Below, one piece after another: positions 21,096 through 30,646 of a stretch of DNA of 64,000 nucleotides. The notes below the pieces were generated by a model. The model did not search any database. It saw nothing but the letters and a program-made list of their open reading frames with translations, and was not told where the DNA came from. This stretch comes from Isoetes taiwanensis. Taxonomy: Eukaryota > Streptophyta > Lycopodiopsida > Isoetales > Isoetaceae. A program made the position numbers and the translations under genes. Location of the stretch: assembly GCA_021234155.1 (NCBI GenBank), contig JAJEKV010000272.1, forward strand, positions 308,001-372,000, given 5' to 3'. Position 1 is the stretch's first letter, and each line of letters begins with the position of its first letter.

Positions 21096-21362
21096 GTCTC
21101 ACACGTCGCGCCAGGACAGATTTCTAGATTTTAGAAATCGGGCTGGGCGCAACGTGTGAGACCATGCCCAAAAATGCCCAAAACAGCTCCAAATCGACCA
21201 AGTAAGGGGTCAACTCTGCGCCTAACTTCGATGAGTTTAGTGGAATTACAGCCTTAGATCACTTAAATTGAGTAAGCCTAGCCCAATTGGGACCCATGTC
21301 TCACCGCGTCGCGCCGGGACGATTTCTACATTCTCAAAATCGGTGCAGGCGCAGCGTGATGA
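21096..21362. repeat. Hairpin repeat pair 2, upstream of the second cassette
   Basis: Copies at 21096-21162 and 21298-21362, starting 202 bp apart. The first is the best preserved of the four: GTCTCACACGTCGCGCC at the left pairs with GGCGCAACGTGTGAGAC at the right, around GATTTCTAGATTTTAGAAAT-like sequence. The pair stands before a TATA box just as pair 1 does, so the promoter module itself is duplicated. Confidence 0.8.
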
Positions 21363-21538
21363 ACCTCGCACTCATTCCTCACCAAATGATCTCCAAATTG
21401 TACAATAGGTTGATGGTTGTCCTTAGCATGCTCAAACCCTAGAAATATACTTCAAACTTGCAATTGCATCCTTAATAGGTCGAAATTGCCTAATCTCGAT
21501 AAATTCTAAGTCATCAAAATTAGGGTTTCCCCTTTTTC

Positions 21539-21548
21539 TATAAATAAG
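21539..21548 (+). promoter_or_regulatory. TATA box of the second internal cassette
   Basis: TATAAATAAG, 118 bp upstream of the ATG at 21657 and 177 bp after the last hairpin repeat. Position and spacing mirror the first cassette. Confidence 0.5.
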
Positions 21549-21656
21549 TCCCCATTTCTCAATTGGCACCTGCAAATTTGCTCCCCCTTTGCTTGGCGAT
21601 CTTTCAGCTCCACAGGGCTTACGCATCCGTTTGATACTCCCTTCCTTGCTAGATCA

Positions 21657-23146
21657 ATGGCCCCTGGCGACTTGGTGCCCGGTGCCCATCTTCTGGCGAG
21701 GCGGATGTCAACGACATCTTCCAAGTCTTTGTGAAAAGAAATCGACATCAAGCTTCGCTAAATGCAACCTTGACTTATAGGCGGTGCTAGCGGAATTTCA
21801 AGCTAGGGTAGGACCCTCCCTTGTTCAAGTTCCCCTTGCATAGGATACTTAGTTCCCCAGCCCATCCCTTGGCTTGACCTTGGGATGTCCCCAACATCGC
21901 CAAGTATTTGACTAACAAGGCCCTTGAGGCTGCGACTACATGGTCGACAGCCAATAGGACCAAGTACTTCTCTTACACCGCAGCCCTAGCCATCTTCTTA
22001 TCCCTGCGCCGAACCCGATGGGGGCAACCTCTATCCCTCAGATGGAGGTAGACCCCATAGCAGTGCAAAGAAGGAAAAGCGAATTTGTTGCGGTATCAGC
22101 GAGGAGGCAGGGAAGCAAGAGAGGGATGAAGAGGAGTGGGACAACGAAGGATACTGGGCTCGACCGGAGCGAAGAACGGCGCCAAGGAGCGGGGCTGATC
22201 AATTCCCGGCGAGCGGCGGGGGCATGAGTTGCTCCCCACTCGGGCTAGGCATCACAAGCCTAGCCCCTATCATCATCAGCGGAGAGGAGTATCTACTCAC
22301 CGGCTGACATCTAGAACCTTCGAATGGGGGGGGAGGGAGCTCAGGTTAGACCGGCTGCTCCACCAGCTGGCGAGGCCAGGCATGGGCGACTTCATCGTCA
22401 GGGGAGCCTCGAACTTCCGCTTCCAAGTGAGGGAGGCCGGCCACACACGGGGAGGCGACCTCCGATATCCGGGCCCCTGGTAGCATCCGGGCAATTGATG
22501 GGCCGGCGGGAGCTGCCAGCGAGGAGGAGTTCCTCGCCCTCCAAGAACAGATGGGGATCCGTGGGAAGACCCACGAGCATCCTATTCTTAGGAATCGCCG
22601 ACATCACCCACGCCAAAGGAGAAGGAATGCGACCTCGGGGAGGCTCGACCGCTGGTGAAATCTGAGGGGACTACGAGGGTGCCCCGAAATTGAGAGTCTG
22701 GCCGAGGCGACCGCCTGAGCTGGAGGCCAAACAAGCGGAGAAGCCGGCGACACACAACGGCAATTTCGGGTACTACTTGCCGCTGGCGATGGATGGGAGA
22801 ATAGCGGTAATACACGCTAAGTTCAGTCGAGAGGTGAAGAAGGAGTGTTCATGCTGATTGCACTCGGGCCGGAGGCATGCTCGAATAGCAACAAGCGTCG
22901 ACTATCTTTGTCTTAGTCAAGAGGGCAATGGCACTTGACCTCTTCGACCGCCATACCCCCAAACGTCGGCGAGATTGGCGTGATTGCGGCCCTTACATCC
23001 GACCACGGGGTGAAGACACGGTGAGGGCCATGAGGGAGGCTTCGTCGGCAAGCATCATCGAGGAACTTGGGTCACTTTCGGTAGGGGCGGCCCAAGTTAA
23101 GTTTCTTGAAGACAACCCGTCTTACGGCGATTTCAAGACTAGTTAG
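21657..23146 (+). pseudogene. Second internal cassette: broken ORF(s), possibly H2A-like
   Basis: The ATG at 21657 opens a frame of 25 codons (MAPGDLVPGAHLLARRMS) and then the frame breaks. Segments in other frames resemble H2A in order: LFKFPLHRI (21821-21847; H2A has LQFPVGRI), KYLTNKALEAA ... ANRTK ... LAI (21902-21997; H2A has YLAAEILELA ... DNKKTR ... LAI), and GATSIPQMEVDPIAV (about 22021-22065; H2A has GGVLPNI.PVLL). Each match is weak and the spacing is shorter than in H2A, so this is a suggestion only. Further on, unassigned protein-like pieces occur (GYYLPLAMDGRIAVIHAKF near 22770-22830 and a frame ending LEDNPSYGDFKTS at 23143). I do not recognise these. The region ends before the likely gag start at 23305. 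Confidence 0.35.
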
Positions 23147-23304
23147 ACTCTTGATCCGGGAGACTTTTTGTATACGAAATATTATATGATATATGAATAT
23201 AAATCCTATTGCACTTTAAATGTTTTGTTGATGTATTTTGCCCCACAATTATACCAACAAACATAAACAATGCAAAGAGAACAAATGGAACTAACCATAT
23301 AGCC

Positions 23305-24680
23305 ATGAATCACTTGTGGATGCAGCTAGAGGACTAAAGCGGGGAGCGACAAGCTGCGAGATCTTATAGAAAAGCGGACCCCTTGAGACCACCCAGGCAA
23401 AGGAACCTATTTGAAGATATGGAACCCATGACCCCGAGGAGGAGGAGATAGCCAGATGAGGGCGGACTGGGCGCGATAAAGGCCTTCTTGTCCGGCGCCA
23501 GCGAAGTGGGTTCGGTGGGCAACGCTCGATTACCCGCAAGCATCGGCTTCGGAGAGCGAGGAAGGGACAAGAAGAGGAGCAAGAAAGAGATCCTCCAGTC
23601 CGGAATCTTCCGACTCAAGTTCGGACTTCGGACTCCGACTCGAAGAAGAGGAGGAAGAAGCGGGCCTCGGGACCGAGCGGATGGAAACAAAGATGAAGAG
23701 GGAAGGGGGAGGAACACGGATGGACGACAAAGAGACACGGGGCCTCGACTACTAGAAGAAGGTAGATTCCGCCTTGGGCAATGTATGGAAGGCCCGGCAA
23801 CTGGAGCAGTTCGGGGAGAGCAGGTCGATTGAAGCGAAGCATGGTGACCCGAAATGAGTGAATACCTGGCAACGCTTTATGGCATGAAAGACAAAGACAA
23901 AAGCGAGTTACAGCAAACCAACTTGAAAGACGCCTCAGTTTGGTGGAAGGGTTATGCAAAGGCACATGGCTTAAGTAGGGATGCTTGTAAGTTCGAGAAG
24001 TTTGCTAAAGCGTTCAAAGCGCCCTACGTTCGAGGGAACATAAGTCGGACATGATCGGCCGGTTTTATAGGTTGCGGCAAAGGCAACAAATCAGTCAGAA
24101 ATATCTGAAGGAATTCATGAGGCTAAAATTTTGTATGTGCCAAAGTTGGGAGAAAGCATCACGATGAAAGCTATATTGAGGGCTGAATGAGGAGATCCGC
24201 AAGCTTGTGAGGGCAATAAACCCTAGGGACGATATCGAGCGGAATCAAGGCTATAAGCTTGCGGGTCGGGACCTGAGAATAGCGAGGCGGCGGCCGGTAT
24301 TTCAGGATAAAGGCAAAGGCGAAGAGGAAGCTATAGCCCTAGGGGCGACCAGATCGAGGTCGGCTAAGAGCCCCATATGGTGGGAACGGGGGAAGCGGCG
24401 AGGAGAAAAGCGGAGTGTCCTTCAAGGACAAGCGGGGAGGGTCAAACTACTCCAAAGCGGTCGATCCTTTTGCGAAGCGATGCCCAAGGAAAAAGGCGAG
24501 GGAGTGCATAGAAAAGCATTTGTGCCCGGGTGTTTCCAGCCAGGCCATAGGACGACAAAGCTGCCCCTCGTCATGAGTGCGACTCTAGCGGAGTTGGGAG
24601 GTGGGGCCGCTCTGTCGGCGACGGCGAAGAAGGCCAGCGACTACATTGAGGGTGAGTGTCATATCTTTGCGCAATAGAAT
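23305..24680 (+). pseudogene. gag of the chromovirus (frameshifted)
   Basis: The likely start is the ATG at 23305 (MNHLWMQLED). The capsid-like domain is readable at 23854-24170 across one frameshift, with the features of Ty3/gypsy Gag: KDASVWWKGYAKAHG, then KFEKFAKAFKAPYVR, then FYRLRQRQQISQKYLKEF. A degenerate zinc knuckle (C-x-PGHRTTK) lies near 24536-24565. Gag would form the particle and package the RNA. Several frameshifts and stops mean no functional Gag from this copy. Confidence 0.7.
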
Positions 24681-24899
24681 CTGAACAGCGAGAGCGGTAT
24701 AAGGTAATTTCCACGGTAAAGGGAAGGCCAAGGCTAAGTCCTTCATAGTCTTGATAGACTTCGGGGAAGTAGCCATAACTTTGCATCCCCGAGAATGGTT
24801 CAGATGTTGAAGTTGAAGCCGCTAAAGTCAAAGCCAAGACCCGTTGTTTTAGCAAGTGGTGCGATAAAGGACGGGCGGGCAAAAGAATCAAACCGACAT

Positions 24900-27800
24900 C
24901 GACTTGCGGGGATTAATATCGGATGGGGCAAGTAATGGGCATTGGCAAGTATGACTTGATCATAGGGATGGAGTACCTTGGGCCAGCGGGGGGCCATTAT
25001 CGGACCGTGGAAGCGGAAGGTGACCTTCCCAACGCGACAAGCAAGATCGCCGAAATCGCGGGTAAAGAAGTTGTCCCCATCATGCGGTGCATGTCTTCTA
25101 AGAAGGCTGTTCAAGTGCATCAAGCGGCGGCAGGTGGCATACATCTTCAAGCTTGAGATTAGTGAGCGGAATCGGAAGGAAGCAAAAGAGGACAAGGTGC
25201 TCGACAAGTTGCCAAAGCAAGTAGCTAAGGCGATCCGCGGAGTTCCATGATCTCTTTCGAGGGATGAGATCAAGCAACTCCCCTCCTTATAGGGAGTTGA
25301 GTGCGAGATTGCACTCGAACCGGGGAACAAAGCCAACGAGCAAGGCTCCATATAGAATGACAACGAGGAATTGTCGAGACTAAAGAAGCGATTCGGGGCT
25401 GCTTGACCTAGGTTTTATTAGACCTAGTGTTTTACGCCATTTAGGCGCCCATTCTCTTCGTTAAGAAGAAGGATAGCGTTTAAGGATGTGCATAGACTAT
25501 AGGCGGTTGAACAAGCACACCATTAAGAACAAATACAGCTCCCGGATCGGATGACTTGATGGATCAGCTCCAAGGTGCAAAGATCTTCTCCAAAATCGAC
25601 TTAAGGTCAGGTTATCATGGATCGGGATAAAGGAAGAAGATATCCATAAGACCGCCTTGGCGAGCGGTATGGGCACTATGAGTTCGGTAATGCCTTTTGG
25701 CTTATCGAATGCCCCATAGCGTTCATGAGGCTCATGAGCGACATCTTGAGGAGTTTTTAGACACCTTTGTGATTGTTTTCTTTGATGACATTTTGGTGTA
25801 TAGCGAGATCCCTTGAAAGCACATTACAACACTTGAGAAGAGTCTTTGGAGAAGTTGAAGAGGCACCGGTTATGCGCCAAGTTGTCGAAGTGCCGCCGCA
25901 TAGCGAGGGGAAGGTGGAGTATCTAGGACATGTGATCTCGGCAAAAGGCATCTCGGCGGATCACCGCAAAGATTGAAGCCGTCATTGATTGGCGGCGCCG
26001 AAGAATGTGCATGAAGTCGAAGTTTCCGGCCCTAGCGGGGTACTCTGGGGAAGTTAAGTAAAGAACTTTGCCAAGATAACAGCCCGCTAACGGACTTGGC
26101 GAGGCGGAGAAAGTGAAAAGATTAGGCGAGCATTGGCACAAAAGCCCAAGTAGGGTTTGAATTGTTGAAGGAAGCTTTAACAACAGCCCGGTCTGCTCCC
26201 CGGGACCCGGTGAAAGATAAGCTTGTAGCGTGGCGAGTAAAGATAGCTACAGTGCGGTGCTTATGCAAAAAGAAGCGTGGTAGCGTATGATTCGGGAAGA
26301 TGAGCGGCCTTGAAACACGCTACCCCCGCATACGATCAAGAATTGCTAGCGGTTGTCGGGGCATTAAGAATTTGGAGGCACTACCTTTTGGGAAGGAAGT
26401 TCCGGTTGGATCTGAGACCACGAGCCTCAATATGTATTCGCGCAACCACACCTCACCTCAACTTGGCGGAGAAGGTGGATAGAGTTCCTTGAAGAGTACG
26501 ACTTTGATATAGTCTACAAGCGGGGAAAGCTCAATGTGGTAGCGGATGCGCTTTCAAGGCATCGACAACTAGAGTGCATTGCAATGCAATTTCGGCGATC
26601 TCCGGCGACTTTGGTAAAAGATTGAAGAGTCCTTGCCAGCGGGCGTGGATTTCAAGGAAGTATGGGCAAGTCTCTCTAGGGAGGCTAGAACAGATATAGG
26701 GGCGGGGAGGCCTTTAAGCATTTTTAAGAAGGAAGGCAACTTTGTTATACCATAAGAACAAGTTGTCGCGTGCGAATCATCGGTGTAAGGAAATTGATCC
26801 TCCCGACCGCTGCTTGACCCAATAGGCCATGCGGGATTCATGAAAACATATTTCAAAGTATGCGGCAGCTATTATTGGCGGGAATGAAGAAGGGTGGCTC
26901 GCTACATCAAGGAATGCCGGCTATGTCGCCGGACAAAGGCGGGCAACTTAATTCGGGGAGCATTGGAGCCATTAAGCGGTGCCAAAGCGCTAAGTGGGAG
27001 GTAATCGGCATGGATTTCATCACGGGACTCCCAAAACGACAAGAGGGAAGGATGCCTTGATGGTAGTGGTCGACAAGTTGTCTAAGATGGCACATTTTGT
27101 GCCTTGCGGGACCACGGATCTGACTATGGATCTGACAAAGCTCTTCACCAAAGAGATCTTCAAAGCTTCATGGCATGCCAAGGGAGATCATCTCCGGCGG
27201 GGATCCGAAGTTCATGGCGCCTTTTGGCAAGACCTCTTTGCGACAATTCAGACCGAAGCTATCCATGAGCACGGCATATCATCCTCAGACGGATGGCGGG
27301 CGGGCGGACCAACAATTTTAGAGGACATGCTACGAAACTATATGCGGAATAAGCAAAGTATGTGGGAAGAATTTATTCACTTGGTGGAGTTTGCATACAA
27401 TAGCACCAAGCGGGGAATCATCCCAAATATCGCGTTTATGATCAATTACGACTATCGATTGCCTAACTCGGACACTTGGCACAACCAGGTGTCAAAAGTG
27501 GAGTTTCGCGGCAGATGTTGGCGATATCGGCGGCTTGTGGAAGAAGTTCGAGGTTATCGCTAGCGGCAAGAAGTCGTCGAAAAGAGCATCGCCGACAAGC
27601 ATCGAGCGATAAGAGAGTTCAAAGTTGGAGATGATGTTTGGCTCAAGATCAAAGGTGAAGCGGTGAAGCTTCGGGATAGGAATTGCAAGAAGCTTGCTCC
27701 AAGGTGGGCTGGACCTTCCGAGAATAGTCAAGAGAGTAGGTAATCAATCCTACAAGCTAGACTTGCCGGCCACACCTAAAGATTCATAAGGTCTTCCCGT

Positions 27801-27991
27801 GAGTTTGTTGAAGAAGCATACTCCCAAATCGGGCGAAGTCTTGGATTCTCCAACATTGTTGGAAATGGCGGAGGGCTTGTTGGAAATAGTCGAATTGATT
27901 CTTGATAAAGCTTTCAAGAAAGCGAGGAGATCGAGAATTTCTCGATTATTTGGTCAAGTGGAAACACTTACCGGTGGAAGACCTTGACGTG
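24900..27991 (+). pseudogene. pol of the chromovirus: protease, RT, RNase H, integrase, chromodomain
   Basis: Domains read in order through several frames. The protease C-terminal part is at about 24940-25050 (YDLIIGMEYLG, then WKRKVTFP). RT is at about 25430-25990, with DYRRLNKHT-type sequence, KIDLRSGYH and the catalytic FFDD (25778-25789, in VIVFFDDILVYS). RNase H is at about 26230-26570 (HATPAYDQELLAVV and [20 protein letters not shown]). Integrase is at 26830-27560, with a CRLC zinc pair, GMDFITGLP and SKMAHFVPC, then EFAYNST-like sequence. The C-terminal chromodomain is at about 27850-27991 (DYLVKWKHLPVED, from 27944). The order and the chromodomain identify a chromovirus. Frameshifts occur in every domain. 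The integrase chromodomain would direct insertion by binding modified histone H3 tails, which is notable beside the H3-like gene in the same element. Confidence 0.88.
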
Positions 27992-28960
27992 GGTACTTAA
28001 GAAAGATTTAGTAAAGCATTATCCACGTTTATGGAGCAATGGGGCGGCAAGGTCATCTCCAGAAGAAATCGGCTCGGGCATGTCGATTTGTGTAGGTTAA
28101 TTCTTGTGTAATTAAGATTAATCTACGCATGCAACCTATGCTTAGTAGAGTGCATGCGTTGTTGCCGATGATGGGACCACTACGGTGATCTCTAGGGTGG
28201 TGTAATGTCAATGTAGGCATGGCCAGCGTTTTAGGCGAGTGGAAGGTAGATTAGAAAGTCTACTTACGTCCCGCGGAGTAGGCGACCTCGAAAAGAAAGG
28301 TCATGAAGGAATGCTGCCCGATGGGAAAAGCACCTCTAGCCCCATATATGCTTTGATAGGAGGAATGGGGCCTTCCGCCCCATATGCGGGGAAGGACCTA
28401 TCCTCCATTTGGGCAACTAGGGTGTAGGCATGGCATATAGGCATATAGGCATATATGGCTCTCCACGACCATAATGGAAGATTCACCCTCTTCCTCTGCA
28501 GGGAGATTAGCCAGCCATCCATGTAGATAGGTGGGGTGGTCACCATATAACCAAAATTTTATTAATAATTTAAATGGTACTAGCGTAGTGTCGACCACTG
28601 AGCCAATAGCTGGGAGGGCAAGGAGGTCGAGCTACGAAGACTTACAACACAAAATTTTGTTGGAATGTGTTGCAAGGAATGAGGAAGTACCTCGGACGTT
28701 AATTCTAATTTTGATAAACTTAATTGTCATGTTAAGTGAATTATTGGGTAACTTTGTTTTAATGATGTTATGAATTGATAAGTTATTTCATAATATAATG
28801 TTGTGATAATGTCTAAAAATATTACCTTAAGGTAATCTTAATAAATGTGTAGGATTATGGTAGTTATCGTATGTATCGAGGTTGATTGCGGGGTTAGGTT
28901 GATCCCAAGGTGGGGGGACCCACGATCTTTGCGGGCGACATCAATTCAAGGTGGGGAGAA
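27992..28960 (+). other. 3' untranslated internal region of the chromovirus
   Basis: Nearly 1 kb between the chromodomain and the 3' LTR with no recognisable coding sequence. It ends in the polypurine tract AAGGTGGGGAGAA (28948-28960), which would prime plus-strand DNA synthesis. The terminal 70 bp are similar to the sequence before the LTR of the second gypsy fragment (31530-31598). Confidence 0.65.
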
Positions 28961-30601
28961 TGTGGCGTTCGGCCACGATATCGCCCCGGGGCGTATGCCG
29001 TCTTTGCCGTCAGCGTACCGCCTCCCTCCGGTGGCGATGCGTAGCGGTAGCGGGGGTAGCCCTAGGGGGCAACTTGCGAGAAATATGTGCAACTATTGTG
29101 TGCACATTTTCCAATGTACACATTAATGTGGGCACACATTTCCAAGTGGATACTTCATGCCAAGTGGGCCACACCCATGGGGTGCAATTAATGTGCACAT
29201 TTTCAATGTACACATTAATGTGGGCACATTTCCATGTGTGCACATTTGGCCACCTAGCCCTTAAAGGCAAGTGGGCCCATTTCCAATTATCCCACATGCC
29301 AAAAGGGATAATTGGAAACCCTAACCAACCCCCTTGTCTATATAGGGTGGGAAACCCTAACTTGCCCAATTTTCCCGATTTTAGGGCTTTGGGAACTCTG
29401 TTTTGGTGCCTCCAGCAGCCAAAACAGCCTCCGGACTCTGCACGGGAGAATTGCATCCTTAGTTTCCCTTGATTGGCGTCTCAGCGGGATGGTGAGGCTC
29501 GGTCGAGGAGGAGCCCCTCAAGGATGGGTATTTGGCCAATTAGATAGTCTAAACCCTATTTTAGTCGTTGAATCGGTAGGGTTAGCCTATTAGATTGCCC
29601 ATAGCAACCCTCTAGATCTCTAGATGGCAGATTCTAACTAAAGAACCTAACTCTATGTTGTAGATTAGATCTAGTTCTTTAGTTCTGCGTGAAGTATATG
29701 GGTGATGTATCTCTATGAACTCCTTGTATTGGGAAGGGGGTAGAGACCTAAAAGCTTTGTAGTTGATGCTCCCTGAGTAGCCTCTCTAGCACACTGTAGA
29801 TTCGGCCTGTGCACAAGAGCCACACCGGGATGTGGGTGAAGGGCAGGTGGCTGAGAAGGAGGTTCATGTCGACTCTTGAGCGGTTCCCTGGTGTGTAAGG
29901 CCTACAGGGAACCATTGTGACTAGGTCCAATGGCTTGCCACCGCTGCGTCGCGGCAAGGCATGGGCTCGACACCGTGAAGTGGTGTTCACTTTCCGGTGG
30001 GTTCGAATACGGGCAGTGGCCCTCTAGTCACCTTGAGTCAGCATGTAGATCTCTGGAGGGAGTGATCCCTACCTGCCCCATCGGGCTGGGAAGATGAGCC
30101 GAGAGTAGCCCTTTTGGCTATGCATCCGGCGGCTGATCGGGTCCCCGACACTTTTCGAACCACTCTGCAAAGTGTGCGGGAGGGCGGATGGAGTGGACAA
30201 CCCTAAGCCATGTTCATATGCCGGCCAAATCCATTGCCATGAATTCGCATGCGCAATGAACTCACGGAGACCCAAGCCGTCGGGTCATCCCTTTGAGTGA
30301 GCCTTGGGTAGGATTCCCTATGTGATGTCTTTGATCTTTGTCTATGCAGATATGTGGAGGACCATCCTTCGTGATGGTCATATGATGTTGATGTATGTGC
30401 TACTGACATGTATGTTTACGCTTCCGCAGCTAGGTAGGCCCTGAGGGAGACGGGGTGCAATGACCCTTCCACTCTTCCCACTGGAACCCGTCACGGTTGC
30501 AGTGTCATGTGGAGGGCCCTGTATTAGCATGGAGCTGGTATGGGGGATGAACTCCTGTTTGTATACGGTGAGTGCACCGTATACGAGTAGGGGACGTCAC
30601 A
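28961..30601 (+). repeat. 3' LTR of the chromovirus
   Basis: About 1,641 bp, starting TGTGGCGTTCGG and ending GACGTCACA, followed directly by the target repeat CTCAA. Compared with the 5' LTR it has many small deletions, mostly at GC-rich words, and lacks one ~20-bp AT-rich stretch near 29805. Confidence 0.9.
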
Positions 30602-30606
30602 CTCAA

Positions 30607-30646
30607 GGCCCTAAGTGAGCAAGACCAAATAAATAAATAAATAATA
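30607..30646 (+). mobile_element. LINE copy A, 3' terminus with (AAAT)n tail
   Basis: Sequence GGCCCTAAGTGAGCAAGACC followed by four to five AAAT units. It matches the end of LINE copy B (minus strand, 43118-43165), so LINE A continues here after the chromovirus insertion. The tail is a short AAAT microsatellite rather than a poly(A). Confidence 0.85.

Larger units (their letters stand above)
17321..30601 (+). mobile_element. Ty3/gypsy chromovirus, complete with two LTRs, 13.28 kb
   Basis: Two long direct repeats (17321-19000 and 28961-30601) start TGTG(A/G)CGTTCGG and end ACGTC(A)CA. The element is flanked by the perfect 5-bp target repeat CTCAA (17316-17320 and 30602-30606). A tRNA-iMet type primer-binding site follows the 5' LTR, and a purine tract (AAGGTGGGGAGAA) precedes the 3' LTR. 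The order after gag is protease, RT, RNase H, integrase, chromodomain: the Ty3/gypsy order of chromoviruses. The 5' internal region is unusually long. About 4.3 kb lie between the primer-binding site and the likely gag start (23305), and they hold a histone H3-like gene and a second promoter cassette. All ORFs carry frameshifts. The two LTRs differ by many substitutions and short GC-rich indels, so either the insertion is old or the local assembly has consensus errors in GC-rich sequence. Confidence 0.92.

Noticed and set aside
29010-29456. 148-codon minus-strand ORF inside the 3' LTR
   Set aside because: It is a reverse-strand shadow of LTR repeat sequence with no domain, and it is not preserved in the 5' LTR.
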